In this document: one piece after another, positions 43,186 through 53,635 of the stretch
Numbering within the stretch: position 1 is the first letter of the stretch
Layout: every line of letters begins with the position of its first letter
NCBI RefSeq assembly: GCF_029714425.1
Contig: NZ_CP121668.1
Location: 2,935,501-2,999,500 of the forward strand
Direction: 5' to 3'
DNA length: 64,000 nucleotides
DNA from: Bradyrhizobium sp. CB2312
GTDB taxonomy: Bacteria; Pseudomonadota; Alphaproteobacteria; Rhizobiales; Xanthobacteraceae
Program-made: the position numbers and the translations under genes
The notes under the pieces: model-generated
Database searches by the model: none
What the model saw: only the letters and a program-made list of their open reading frames with translations
What the model was told of the DNA's origin: nothing

Positions 43186-43954
43186 ATGAGGGTCGATACA
43201 AATCAATCGTTATTGTCTTTTTCTACCGCGAGAGCCGCCGGAGCAAATACACGGATCATCATCGCCGATGGCGACTTTACACGCCGGCTCGAGATGGTCC
43301 GCTACTTCGAAAGCTTTAGTATGAACGCGACCTCAGTGTCGGGATGGCTGGAACTGCGCCGATGCCTTATGCAGCCGGGCGCATACCTGGTGATCCTGGA
43401 TCTTGAATTGCTTAGAGAGGGTGGGCTTGATCTGCTGCGTGAGATCCGATCCCTCTTTCACGCGCCAGTCATCCTCATCGGTGGACCTCGACGAGGGTAA
43501 TGGGATCGCGGGCCTGGAACGTGGCGCCGACGACTATCTTGCACGGCCGCTGAGTCTGCGTGAACTGGTCGCACGAACACGCGCGATATTGAGCAATCAG
43601 CCAAATGTCGCCGGTGCATCGCCTCATGGCGTCAAACCCCGCGGATACTCGTTTAACGGATGGACGCTGGAGCGACGCTCGCGGATTATGCGGGACGAAA
43701 CCGGAGATCCGGTCGCCCTCACGAAGAGCGAGTTTGCCCTTCTGTTTGCGTTTCTGGAAAAGCCTCAGGAGATCGTTTCCAGGTTGGACCTGATGCAAGC
43801 GGTCCGTTTGAATTTGGACACTATGGATCGGAGCATCGACGTCAGCATCTGTCGCTTGCGGCGGAAACTACAAAACTCTCCGGGCGCCCCGGAGGCCATC
43901 GAGACCGTGCGCAATCTCGGATAGGCCTTCAAGGTGCTGGTCAAACCATTGTGA
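43186..43954 (+). pseudogene. OmpR-type response regulator with frameshift and amber stop
   Basis: REC strand RIIIADGDFTRRLEMVRYFE and phosphoacceptor VILDLELL are read from ATG 43186. The frame shifts near 43483 (ILIGG then DLDEGNGIAGLERGADDYLA), continues through ARPL, where the conserved Lys is Arg, and the winged helix (LTKSEFALLFAFLEKPQEIV, SIDVSICRLRRKLQ). It then hits TAG at 43922-43924, where Tyr is expected in ETVRNLGYAFKV. Translation of the original tail would end at 43954. Confidence 0.82.
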
Positions 43955-44449
43955 AACGTGTCGAGGCATGGGAGGCCGGGCGTCTGTGAGGCGCCTCTCG
44001 TGTGGGGGCAGGGGTTTTGAGCCGTTGGTGCGGCTTCGCTGACCGATGGTCGCTGACGGCGGTGTCGGCATGTTGAAACTGAAATGCTCCTTGTGCAGGG
44101 AAGGCTCGAAGGCGAGCGCGGCTCAGTTCGGCTGTCGGCGACCGTCACCATCAGACGGCGTCGCGACACGCATTACAGCGGTAACGCTTGCGCGATTGCT
44201 GTCTGATCGAACGGATGCTTCGTGTTGATTGCATCAGGCTTTTCGCCTGGGCAAACATCGGCAATACGGAGATTGAGCATGACAGCATCGACAATGAAGC
44301 CCACGATCCCATCCATCAGCTCCGAAGGCGATGGCGAATGGCTGCAGACGAGGCCCGGCGAAAGGTGCTGCATCCGGGTGTCTGCTGCCGAGACCGGCGG
44401 GGCGTATTCCCTGGTCGAGATCGTTTCCAGCCCTGGAGATAGCACGCCG
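43955..44449. other. about 500 bp, no gene recognised
   Basis: This lies between two relics. Several overlapping frames exist on both strands but none shows a family signature. It probably contains the rest of the decayed cytochrome gene. Confidence 0.35.
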
Positions 44450-44683
44450 CAGATGCGACATCGCGCGGATCGCAAGCTGCGCAAGAACGATCAGGAACAC
44501 CAGCACGCCGAAGGATTTGTGCCAGGGATAAAGCAGGTTGAACTTCGGCGCGAGGGCGTCATCCAGCACGGTCATCGTCCAGCCAGCGGCGATGAGGCCA
44601 AGGATCAGCAGGGCGCGCACCCAAAGCAGGATCCGCAGTGCCGCCGGATACTTATCGATCGTTGGCCGAACGTCGTAAATCAT
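44450..44683 (-). pseudogene. cytochrome b561-like, N-terminal fragment
   Basis: ATG 44683 follows AAGGAG and reads MIYDVRPTIDKYPAALRILL, then the first helix (LLILGLIAAGWTMTV), LLYPWHKSFGVLVFLIVLAQ with a candidate haem His, and RAMS. Beyond about residue 75 the similarity is lost. Two of the four expected helices remain, so the gene is truncated or frameshifted. Confidence 0.65.
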
Positions 44684-44811
44684 ACTTTGAACTCCTTGCC
44701 GGGAACGGCCGCGAATGCACGTCAGGCAATGCGCATCGGCCCGGATGTCGTCACGCCTCGGGCGCCTTGACATGTCCTTGGGCAGGGAAATAGTTTAGGC
44801 TTAAAGCAGTT

Positions 44812-46080
<1,269 letters not shown>

Positions 46081-46214
46081 GCCGGCCCTCGCATCTGGAG
46101 CAAAGCAAAATTCTTCCGGTGCATCCCGATCACGCCGCGCCGCCCCGTCTTGCGGTTCTCGCGGAGCGGTTCCGATCGATGCACAGAGCGCATGTCGACA
46201 CGATCGGCTTGAAC

Positions 46215-46345
46215 TCATTGCTTGCTTGAAACCTTGCGCTCCTGAACCCGGATCGCTGCCGTCGAACTTGCCGTTGCAATCAGCAGATCGCTCGAATCCC
46301 GTTGCTCCGCTTCCATAAAGCCGATGCTGCGTCCGCGCCGGATCA
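46215..46345 (-). pseudogene. PaaI-type thioesterase, C-terminal relic
   Basis: The minus strand reads SYGRVIRRGRSIGFMEAEQR and DLLIATASSTAAIRV, the last two strands of a hot-dog thioesterase. Upstream, a different frame shows MDVAMAAAC and SGEPGIAV, which fit the central helix, so the gene is frameshifted and its N-terminus is lost. Confidence 0.5.
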
Positions 46346-46561
46346 CGCGTCCATATGAGCGGTGCAGGCCCGGATGTGCACGGCAATCCCTGGCTCCCCG
46401 CTCACAAGGCATGCGGCTGCCATCGCGACATCCATCCTGCGACGACGCCGCGTGACGTTATTCGGCATTCCATAACGCATGGCCATGCTGCGGGAAGAGG
46501 CCCTTATCCAAGTCGTACAAAAGACCACAAGCGCAATCAGCGAGTCGCTGAAGTAAGCCGC

Positions 46562-46665
46562 TAAAGCATGATCTGGAAAAGTGCGAAGCGGTTTTCCGGA
46601 AAGATCATGCGTAAACAACGACCTCAAGCGCGATGACGATTCTCCAAATCTCATCGCGCTTTAGT
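46562..46665. repeat. interspersed palindromic repeat (two hairpins)
   Basis: The first dyad has arms GCATGATCT and AGATCATGC around a GGAAAA/TTTTCC inner stem (46567-46611). The second pairs AAGCGCGATGA with TCATCGCGCTT (46626-46663). From memory, near-identical elements are dispersed between genes in Bradyrhizobium and relatives. It may act as an RNA hairpin or terminator for both flanking genes. Confidence 0.65.
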
Positions 46666-46685
46666 GTGCCACCGCCGCTTGGCGT

Positions 46686-47660
46686 CTATTGGGGCTCGAT
46701 TCCGGCCGCCTTGATAATCCGTCCCCATTTGCCAATCTCGGACTTCAGGAAGGATTCCAGGGCATCCGGCGTTGCGCGGCTGGATTCGACCGGCGCCATG
46801 CTGAGTTCGGCAAAGCGGCTGATCAGGGCAGGATCCTTCAGTGCCGTCTGCAGCGCGCCGACGAGATGGTCGACCACCGGCTTCGGTATGCCGCGCGGGG
46901 CGTAGAGACCGTACCAGGTCGTGACGTCGAATTCGGGGAAGCCGGCCTCTGCCGAGGTCGGCACGTCAGGCAGGGTCGCGACACGCGCTTTGCTGGTGAT
47001 CGCGTAGCCCTTGATCGTCTTTGACTGGATATACGGCGTCGGCCCGGTCGCGGGATCGCAATAGATATCAATATGGCCGGCGATGACGTCGTTCAGAGCC
47101 GGGCCGCCGCCCTTGTAATAGATCTGCGAGAGCTTGGTATCGGTGGTGCTCATGAACATCAGGCCGCAGAGCTGCGAGGCTGAGCCGAGGCCGACATTGC
47201 CGAAGGTCATCTTGTCACCCTCGCTGCGGATGCGCGCGATCATCTCGCTCAGATCCTTGGCCGGAAAGTCCGGCCGGGCCACCAGGATCATCGGCACATC
47301 GGTCACGAGCCCGATCATGGCGAAGTCGCCGACAGGATCGAACGGCAATTTTGCGTAGAGAGCGGGCGCTGTGGCCTGGCCGACATGCATGAGCAGCAGC
47401 GTGTAGCCATCGGGCGCGGCCTTGGCGACACGGTTGGTGCCCAGCGTACCGCCGGCGCCGACGACGTTCTCGATCACGATGGACTGTTTCAGCGTCGCAC
47501 TCATGGCGTTGCCGAGGATGCGCGCGATGACGTCGCCGGGGCCGCCAGCCGAGAACGGCACGATCATCGTGACCGGGCGATTGGGATAGTCGTCCGCGAT
47601 CGCGGTGCCGCAAGGGTAGAACAGGAAAAGCAGGATCAGCGATCGTACGAGATACTTCAT
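46686..47660 (-). CDS. tripartite tricarboxylate transporter substrate-binding protein (Bug family)
   Basis: A 324-residue periplasmic protein with the signal YLVRSLILLFLFYPCGTAIA. YPNRPVTMIVPFSAGGPGDV is the Bug carboxylate-binding loop, and GAGGTLGTNRVAKAAPDGYT and EAGFPEFDVTTWYGLYAP are family signatures. The TctB/TctA membrane subunits are not in the window, as is common for Bug proteins, which may work as orphan sensors or feed distant transporters. It is the last gene of the minus arm, 23 bp after the GntR gene. Confidence 0.9.
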   Translation of the reverse strand: MKYLVRSLILLFLFYPCGTAIADDYPNRPVTMIVPFSAGGPGDVIARILGNAMSATLKQSIVIENVVGAGGTLGTNRVAKAAPDGYTLLLMHVGQATAPALYAKLPFDPVGDFAMIGLVTDVPMILVARPDFPAKDLSEMIARIRSEGDKMTFGNVGLGSASQLCGLMFMSTTDTKLSQIYYKGGGPALNDVIAGHIDIYCDPATGPTPYIQSKTIKGYAITSKARVATLPDVPTSAEAGFPEFDVTTWYGLYAPRGIPKPVVDHLVGALQTALKDPALISRFAELSMAPVESSRATPDALESFLKSEIGKWGRIIKAAGIEPQ

Positions 47661-47683
47661 CGAACACTCCCTGGCGGCATTTT

Positions 47684-48400
47684 TCAGTCGTCGGAAGGCG
47701 CCGCCTCCTTGGCCGCCGACGATTTTTCAATCATGTCCAGCGCGGCCACTGCGGCCGCGTTGATGTGGTCGACGCAGCAGCGCTCGGCGAGATCCGCATC
47801 GCCGCTCTGGATCGCGCGCCAGATCGCCGTGACCTCGCGCAGGCTCTTGTTGATTCGCTTCGGCTGCGACATCGACGTAATGCGCAATAGCTGGATGCGG
47901 TCGTGGAGCGGCTTGAGCATGCGCTCGATGAACGCGTTGCGGCAGCCGGCGATCAGCGCGGCGTAGAAATCGGTCTTGGCTTCCAGGCAGCCGACCAGAT
48001 CCTGCCTGGCGGCAGCGGCCTTCAGCCGTGTCAGGGCATCCCCGATCCGGCGTGCGACTTCCGGGTCATGAAGCCGGGCGCATTCGCGGCCCGCGTATCC
48101 TTCGAGGACCGCGCGTGCCGCGTAGAGCTGCCGGGCTTCCTCCAGGCTGATCGTCGAGACCACGGGGCCACGGTGCGGGACGGTATTGACCAGCCCGTCG
48201 GCCTCGAGGGCGCGCAGCGCTTCGCGGATCGAGGGGCGGCTGACGCCCATCATCTCGCAGAGCTCGCGCTCGACCAGGCGCTGGCCCGGTTTCAGCGTTC
48301 CGGACATGATCGCCTCCCGCAGCTTTTGCGCGACCATCGCCCGGACGGTCGGGACGTCCTCGATGCGGAGTGTCGACTGCAATTCGCTACGTCTTTCCAT
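47684..48400 (-). CDS. GntR-family regulator, FCD (FadR/VanR) type
   Basis: A 238-residue regulator. The winged helix is REAIMSGTLKPGQRLVEREL with CEMMGVSRPSIREALRALEA; the FCD domain follows (LYAARAVLEGYAGRECARLH to MIEKSSAAKE). It is inside the minus-arm operon between an SDR and the Bug gene. FCD regulators bind TNGTNNNACNA; the only such site I see is the palindrome at 58866-58876, so this protein or its paralogue at 61661 may control the divergent promoter there. Confidence 0.9.
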   Translation of the reverse strand: MERRSELQSTLRIEDVPTVRAMVAQKLREAIMSGTLKPGQRLVERELCEMMGVSRPSIREALRALEADGLVNTVPHRGPVVSTISLEEARQLYAARAVLEGYAGRECARLHDPEVARRIGDALTRLKAAAARQDLVGCLEAKTDFYAALIAGCRNAFIERMLKPLHDRIQLLRITSMSQPKRINKSLREVTAIWRAIQSGDADLAERCCVDHINAAAVAALDMIEKSSAAKEAAPSDD

Positions 48401-48423
48401 GTCCGGGTCCTGTTCGGGAAAAG

Positions 48424-49164
48424 TCAGTACCGGTTTACAGGCAGAATCATCATTTCGGCAATTTGAACGTGCGGCGGCTGGTCGAGGGCAAAGACGATGG
48501 ACCGGGCGATATCGGCCGGATCGAGCGCCATCCTGAACTGCTCGAAATAGTCCTTTTCCTTCTGCGTATCGCCGCGGTAGCGGGTCAGGATGATATTGGT
48601 CCGGGTCAGGCCGGGCTGGAGCTCGGTCACCCTGATTGCGGTTTCCGCCAGCTCGCCCCGGAGGGTCTCAGTGAACATGTGCACGCCCGCCTTGCTGGTG
48701 CTGTAGGCGGCCATGTCAGGGACGATACGGACGGCATTGATCGAGCTGATGTTGACGACATGGCCGGTATTGCGCAGGACCATGCCGGGGAGGATCGCGC
48801 GGGTAACGCGCATCAGGCCGATCAGATTGGTCTGGATGATGTTGGACCAGTCGTCCGCGGAGCCGATGTCGAAGCGGGTCCGCCCACCGATATCGTGTCC
48901 GGCATTGTTGATGAGGACGTCGACCGGCTTGAAATGACCGGGAATCGCATCCGGCATGCCATCCGCGGCCTTTGCGTCGCTGATGTCGAGCTGGATCGGA
49001 AACACCGCGTCCCCGCCCGTCGCCGCCAGTTCCTGCAGCGCCTTGGGATCGCGATCGACCAGCACGACGCGGCGGCCGCTCTCCAGCAGCGCCTTGGTGA
49101 TGGCGCGACCCATGCCGCCGGCGGCACCCGTCAGCACGACGGTCTGGCCCGATTGTTCAGTCAT
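48424..49164 (-). CDS. short-chain dehydrogenase/reductase
   Basis: A classical SDR, 246 residues: VLTGAAGGMGRAITKALLES, NNAGHD, ISSINAV and YSTSK (Tyr/Lys present). The C-terminus is HVQIAEMMILPVNRY. It oxidises or reduces a hydroxy/keto group in the pathway; the direction is unknown. It lies between the GntR gene (23 bp) and a second SDR (24 bp), all on one transcript. Confidence 0.9.
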   Translation of the reverse strand: MTEQSGQTVVLTGAAGGMGRAITKALLESGRRVVLVDRDPKALQELAATGGDAVFPIQLDISDAKAADGMPDAIPGHFKPVDVLINNAGHDIGGRTRFDIGSADDWSNIIQTNLIGLMRVTRAILPGMVLRNTGHVVNISSINAVRIVPDMAAYSTSKAGVHMFTETLRGELAETAIRVTELQPGLTRTNIILTRYRGDTQKEKDYFEQFRMALDPADIARSIVFALDQPPHVQIAEMMILPVNRY

Positions 49165-49188
49165 CGCAGCACTCCCATTCCAAGGTCC

Positions 49189-49968
49189 TCATGCGACCGA
49201 CCAGCCGCCGTCGATGGGCAGGCTGGCTCCGGTGATGTCGTTTGCGGCCGGGCTACAGATAAAAACGACCATGGCGGCGACCGCATCCATTCCGATGAAG
49301 CGCTGCGTCGGCTGGCGCTCGCCGAGATATTTGCGCGTCACGTCATCGACCGGACGGCCGCTATTGGCAGCAATGCCGGCGATCTTGTTGAGGATCGCCG
49401 GCGTCGGCAGCGTGCCCGGGCAGATCGTGTTGCAGGTGATCCCGCTGCGGGCCGTCTCGATGGCGACGGCACGGGTGATGCCCAAAATCGCGGTCTTGGT
49501 GGTGACGTAGTCGATGCGCTCCTCGACCGCGCGGCTCGAATAGATCGAGCCCAGATTGATGATCCGCCCCCAGCCGCGCTGCTTCATCGCCGGCAGCGCC
49601 AGGCGGATCAGGTGGAACGGGGCCGACAGGTTGACGGCCAGCGCCTGTTCCCATTTCTCGGGCGGAAACTGCTCGATGGCAGAGAAATGCCTGATGACGG
49701 CGTTGTTGACGAGAATATCGATGCCGCCGCAGCGGCTGACCAAATCGGCCATCATGGCCTCGATCGCCTCGCGCTGGGCGAGATCGGCGCTTGCCGCGAC
49801 GACCTCCACGCCGAAGCGGGCGCGGAGTTCGTCCGCGGTCTGCTTCGGCGCGAGGAGATCGTGAAGGACAATGTTGGCACCCGCGCCGGCAAGGCCGTCC
49901 GCCATGGCCCGTCCGAGGCCCGCGGTCGCGCCGGTCACGAGTGCCCATTTGCCCTTCATCACAGCCAT
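49189..49968 (-). CDS. short-chain dehydrogenase/reductase
   Basis: A 259-residue SDR: WALVTGATAGLGRAMADGLA, NNAVIRHF, INLGSIYSS, YVTTK, and a PGTLPTPA segment, ending with the family's usual TGASLPIDGGWSVA. This ending is typical of FabG-like and 3-hydroxy acid dehydrogenases. ATG 49968 is the first of two Met (MAVMKGKW); its start is seven bases after the CMD stop, implying coupling. Confidence 0.9.
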   Translation of the reverse strand: MAVMKGKWALVTGATAGLGRAMADGLAGAGANIVLHDLLAPKQTADELRARFGVEVVAASADLAQREAIEAMMADLVSRCGGIDILVNNAVIRHFSAIEQFPPEKWEQALAVNLSAPFHLIRLALPAMKQRGWGRIINLGSIYSSRAVEERIDYVTTKTAILGITRAVAIETARSGITCNTICPGTLPTPAILNKIAGIAANSGRPVDDVTRKYLGERQPTQRFIGMDAVAAMVVFICSPAANDITGASLPIDGGWSVA

Positions 49969-49975
49969 CGCTCCG

Positions 49976-50356
49976 CTACTTCTTGTCGAGCTCGGCGAAG
50001 ACTTCCTTGGCGTTGCGGAACGCATCGACGCCGGCGGGCACGCCGCAATAGATCGCGACCTGCATGAAGACCTCGCGGATTTCCTCCTTGGTGGCGCCGT
50101 TGGCGAGCGCGCCGCGGACATGCGTCTTCAGCTCGTGCGGGCGATTGAGCGCGCAGAGCATCGCCAGGTTCAGGAAACTGCGGGTCTTGCGTGTCAGGCC
50201 CTCGCGGCCCCAGACGTAACCCCAGCAATATTCCGTGGTGAGGTCCTGCATCGGGCGATTGAACTCGTCCGCGGACGCGATCGCCTTGTCGACGAACTCG
50301 TTGCCGAGCACGCTTTTGCGGATTTCGAGGCCGCGGTCATAGGTCGCCTTGTCCAT
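49976..50356 (-). CDS. carboxymuconolactone decarboxylase-family protein
   Basis: A 126-residue all-helical CMD/AhpD-like protein. LTTEYCWGYVWGREGLTRKT and LNLAMLCALNRPHELKTHVR match PcaC-type proteins, with EEIREVFMQVAIYCGVPAGV. The AhpD CxxC is absent, so it is the decarboxylase type. It is closely similar to the protein at 60361-60750 on the other arm. True activity may be on a lactone or keto acid other than carboxymuconolactone. Confidence 0.9.
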   Translation of the reverse strand: MDKATYDRGLEIRKSVLGNEFVDKAIASADEFNRPMQDLTTEYCWGYVWGREGLTRKTRSFLNLAMLCALNRPHELKTHVRGALANGATKEEIREVFMQVAIYCGVPAGVDAFRNAKEVFAELDKK

Positions 50357-50383
50357 GTTGCTCTCCGTTTCTTGTTGGTGTTG

Positions 50384-51622
50384 TCAGGTCTTCGGCCAGA
50401 ACGGCTTTGCCAGCGCGAGCTCGGGCGGGAATACCGTCACCGGCACGCCGGACTGCCACTGCACGATGGTCATGCCGGCGCCGACCCGGCGGCCCTTCTC
50501 GTCGAACTTGATCTCGCCCAGCGGGTAATATTTGGAGGGACCGCCATCCATCGTGCGCAGCGCCTCGCCGACGGCGACGCGATCAGCCTTGCCGGCCTTC
50601 TCCAGCGCGTCCTTGATCACCCACATGTCGCCATAGGTGGAGATCGCGTTCTGCGTCATCCACGGCTCCTTGTAGCGGGTCTTCAATTCGGCGATCAGCG
50701 CCTCGTGGCCCTTGGCGCCCCAGCTCGCGACGCAGGTCAAGACGCCCTGAAGCAGTTCGGGGCTGACGGTCTGCAGCATGTCCGGCTCGGCGATCGCGAT
50801 GCCGAACGAGATCGTCGGAACCTTGCCCTGGCCGAGGCCGAATTCGTTCATCTTCTCGAGCAGCAGCTTTGCGTCCGAGATCACCGTCGGCAGGAAGAAC
50901 AGCAGATCGGGTTTCGCCGAGCGGATCTTCTGCACCAGCGACGTCGCGTCCGCCAAGGGCGGCGTGAACGTCTCGTCGACGATCAGCTGCAGCTGGTTCT
51001 CCGCCAGCAGGCCTTCGCGCATCGCCTTTGCGGAGGCGATCGAGGCGCCGGTGTTGTCGGTCAGGATCGCGACCGTCTTCGGCCGCTTGCCCGAGGCCGT
51101 CTCTGCCAGCTTGATGAGCTGCGGCAACGCCTGCTTCGCCTGTGAACCCGCGGTGGCCGCGGTCTGGAACACGTATTTGAATCCGCGCTCGGTGATGAGG
51201 TCGGAGTAGGAGAGGGTGAGCATGGGCAGGTTGGCGCGCTCGGTGACCTCGGTCACCGCGAGGGTGAAGGAGGAAAGGTAGGCGCCGCTGGCCGCGACCA
51301 GATCGGTCTCCTGCGCCACCATCCGCTGGGCCGCGTTCTTGGCCTTCTCCGTGGTGTCACCGGAATCGAGCACGACGAGCTTCAGCTTGGCGCCACCGAG
51401 CGCCTTGATGCCGCCTTGCGCGTTGATGTGATCGACCGCCATCTCGGCGCCCTCGCGCATCACCGTGCCGGGGCGCGCATAGAGCCCGGAGATCGGTACC
51501 AGCAGGCCGACCTTCACTTCGGAAGGCTGCTGCGCCCAGCCGGCGCGGGATGCGATCAGCGTGCCGGAGGCACCGGCAAGCAATGTTCGCCGCGATATCG
51601 TGATCTTGTTCTTTGCAGTCAT
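50384..51622 (-). CDS. LivK-type substrate-binding protein with Tat-like signal (copy 1)
   Basis: A 412-residue type I binding protein. The N-terminus has a twin-arginine motif (ITISRRTLLAG) before a hydrophobic stretch. VKVGLLVPISGLYARPGTVM and GGAKLKLVVLDSGDTTEKAK open the ligand domain. It is highly similar to the next gene over its whole length, a tandem duplication. ATG 51622 is chosen; upstream codons in frame belong to the paralogue's antisense frame. It probably delivers the pathway substrate to the Liv permease. Confidence 0.9.
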   Translation of the reverse strand: MTAKNKITISRRTLLAGASGTLIASRAGWAQQPSEVKVGLLVPISGLYARPGTVMREGAEMAVDHINAQGGIKALGGAKLKLVVLDSGDTTEKAKNAAQRMVAQETDLVAASGAYLSSFTLAVTEVTERANLPMLTLSYSDLITERGFKYVFQTAATAGSQAKQALPQLIKLAETASGKRPKTVAILTDNTGASIASAKAMREGLLAENQLQLIVDETFTPPLADATSLVQKIRSAKPDLLFFLPTVISDAKLLLEKMNEFGLGQGKVPTISFGIAIAEPDMLQTVSPELLQGVLTCVASWGAKGHEALIAELKTRYKEPWMTQNAISTYGDMWVIKDALEKAGKADRVAVGEALRTMDGGPSKYYPLGEIKFDEKGRRVGAGMTIVQWQSGVPVTVFPPELALAKPFWPKT

Positions 51623-51657
51623 GACAATTCTCCTCCCTGAAAAATCGCGCGACGCTG

Positions 51658-52893
51658 TTAGGATTTCTTCGGCCAGAACGGCTCTGCCTGCGCGAGCTCG
51701 GGCGGATAAACGGTGACCGGTACGCCCGACTGCCATTGCACGATGACGACGCCGGCGCCGACGCGGCGGCCCTTTTCGTCGAATTTGAGCTGACCGCCCG
51801 GATAATATTTCGAATCGCCGGCATCCAGCGACCGCAAGGCCTGTGCGACCGCATTGCGGTCGGCTTTGCCGGCCTTTTCCAGCGCCTCCTTCATCACCCA
51901 CATGTCGCCATAGGTCGAAATGACGTTCTGCGTCGCCCAAGGCTCCTTGTACTTGGCCTTGAGCTCGGCGATCAGTGCTTCGTGACCCTTCGCGCCCCAG
52001 CTGGCGACGATGGTCATGATGCCCTGTACGATCTCCGGGCTCACGCTCTGGAGCATGTCGGGCTCGGCGATGGTGATGCTGAAGGACACGGTCGGGATCT
52101 TGCCCTGGCCGAGACCGAACTCGCTGATCTTCTCCAGCCCGAGCTTTGCGTCCGAGACCGCGTTCGGCATGAAGAGCAGCAGATCTGGCTTTGCCGAACG
52201 AACCTTCTGGATCAGCGGCGTCGCATCCGAGAGTGGTGGGGTCCAGACTTCCTCCACCACGAGCTGGAGGCCCTCCTGCGCGAACAGCTTCTCCTTCAGC
52301 GCCTTGGCGGTGGCGACCGAGGTTGCGGTGTTGTCCATCAGCATCGCCACGGTCTTCGGCCTCTTGCCGGATGCTTTCTCGGCGAGCTTCATCAACGTCG
52401 GCAGTCCGAGTTCGGACTGGCGGCTCGCGGTCGCGGCGGTCTGGAAGATGTATTTGAAGCCGCGGTCGGTCAAAAGGTCCGAATAAGAGAGCGTCAGCAT
52501 CGGCAGTTCGGCACGCTCGGTGACCTCAGTGACCGCAAGCGTGAAGGACGAGAGATAGGAGCCGGTGGCGGCAACGAGATCCGGCTCCTGCGCGACCATG
52601 CGCTGTGCCGCGTTCTTGGCCTTCTCGGTGGTGTCGCCGCAATCGATCACGACCAGCTTCAACTTGGCGCCGCCGAGCGCCTTGATGCCGCCCTGCGCGT
52701 TGATGTGCTCGATGCCCATCTCGGCGCCCATCTTCATCACCTGGCCGGGGCGGGTGTAGATGCCCGACAGCGGCACGATCAGCCCGACCTTGACCTCGGC
52801 GGGTGCTTGCGCGCGTGCCACGCCGGCAAGGCTGACGGCGGCGGCCCCGGACAGCACGGTCCGGCGCGAAAGCCCCTTCGATGTCTTGTTCAT
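51658..52893 (-). CDS. LivK-type substrate-binding protein with Tat-like signal (copy 2)
   Basis: A 411-residue protein starting at ATG 52893 with GLSRRTVLSGAAAVSLAGVA (twin arginine). VKVGLIVPLSGIYTRPGQVM, GGIKALGGAKLKLVVIDCGD and the end VPVTVYPPELAQAEPFWPK are shared with copy 1. The ligand residues differ in places (VVEEVWTPPLSDATPLIQ against IVDETFTPPLADATSLVQ), so the two may have different ligands. It lies directly downstream of livF-like ATPase. Confidence 0.9.
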   Translation of the reverse strand: MNKTSKGLSRRTVLSGAAAVSLAGVARAQAPAEVKVGLIVPLSGIYTRPGQVMKMGAEMGIEHINAQGGIKALGGAKLKLVVIDCGDTTEKAKNAAQRMVAQEPDLVAATGSYLSSFTLAVTEVTERAELPMLTLSYSDLLTDRGFKYIFQTAATASRQSELGLPTLMKLAEKASGKRPKTVAMLMDNTATSVATAKALKEKLFAQEGLQLVVEEVWTPPLSDATPLIQKVRSAKPDLLLFMPNAVSDAKLGLEKISEFGLGQGKIPTVSFSITIAEPDMLQSVSPEIVQGIMTIVASWGAKGHEALIAELKAKYKEPWATQNVISTYGDMWVMKEALEKAGKADRNAVAQALRSLDAGDSKYYPGGQLKFDEKGRRVGAGVVIVQWQSGVPVTVYPPELAQAEPFWPKKS

Positions 52894-52927
52894 TGTGTTC
52901 TCTCCCTTGTCCTTGTTCTTGTGTTGG

Positions 52928-53621
<694 letters not shown>

Positions 53622-53635
<14 letters not shown>

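Noticed and set aside
48370..50067. 565-codon plus-strand open frame
   Set aside because: High-GC antisense shadow of the two SDR genes and GntR gene, with His/Asp/Arg-rich composition and no family motif.
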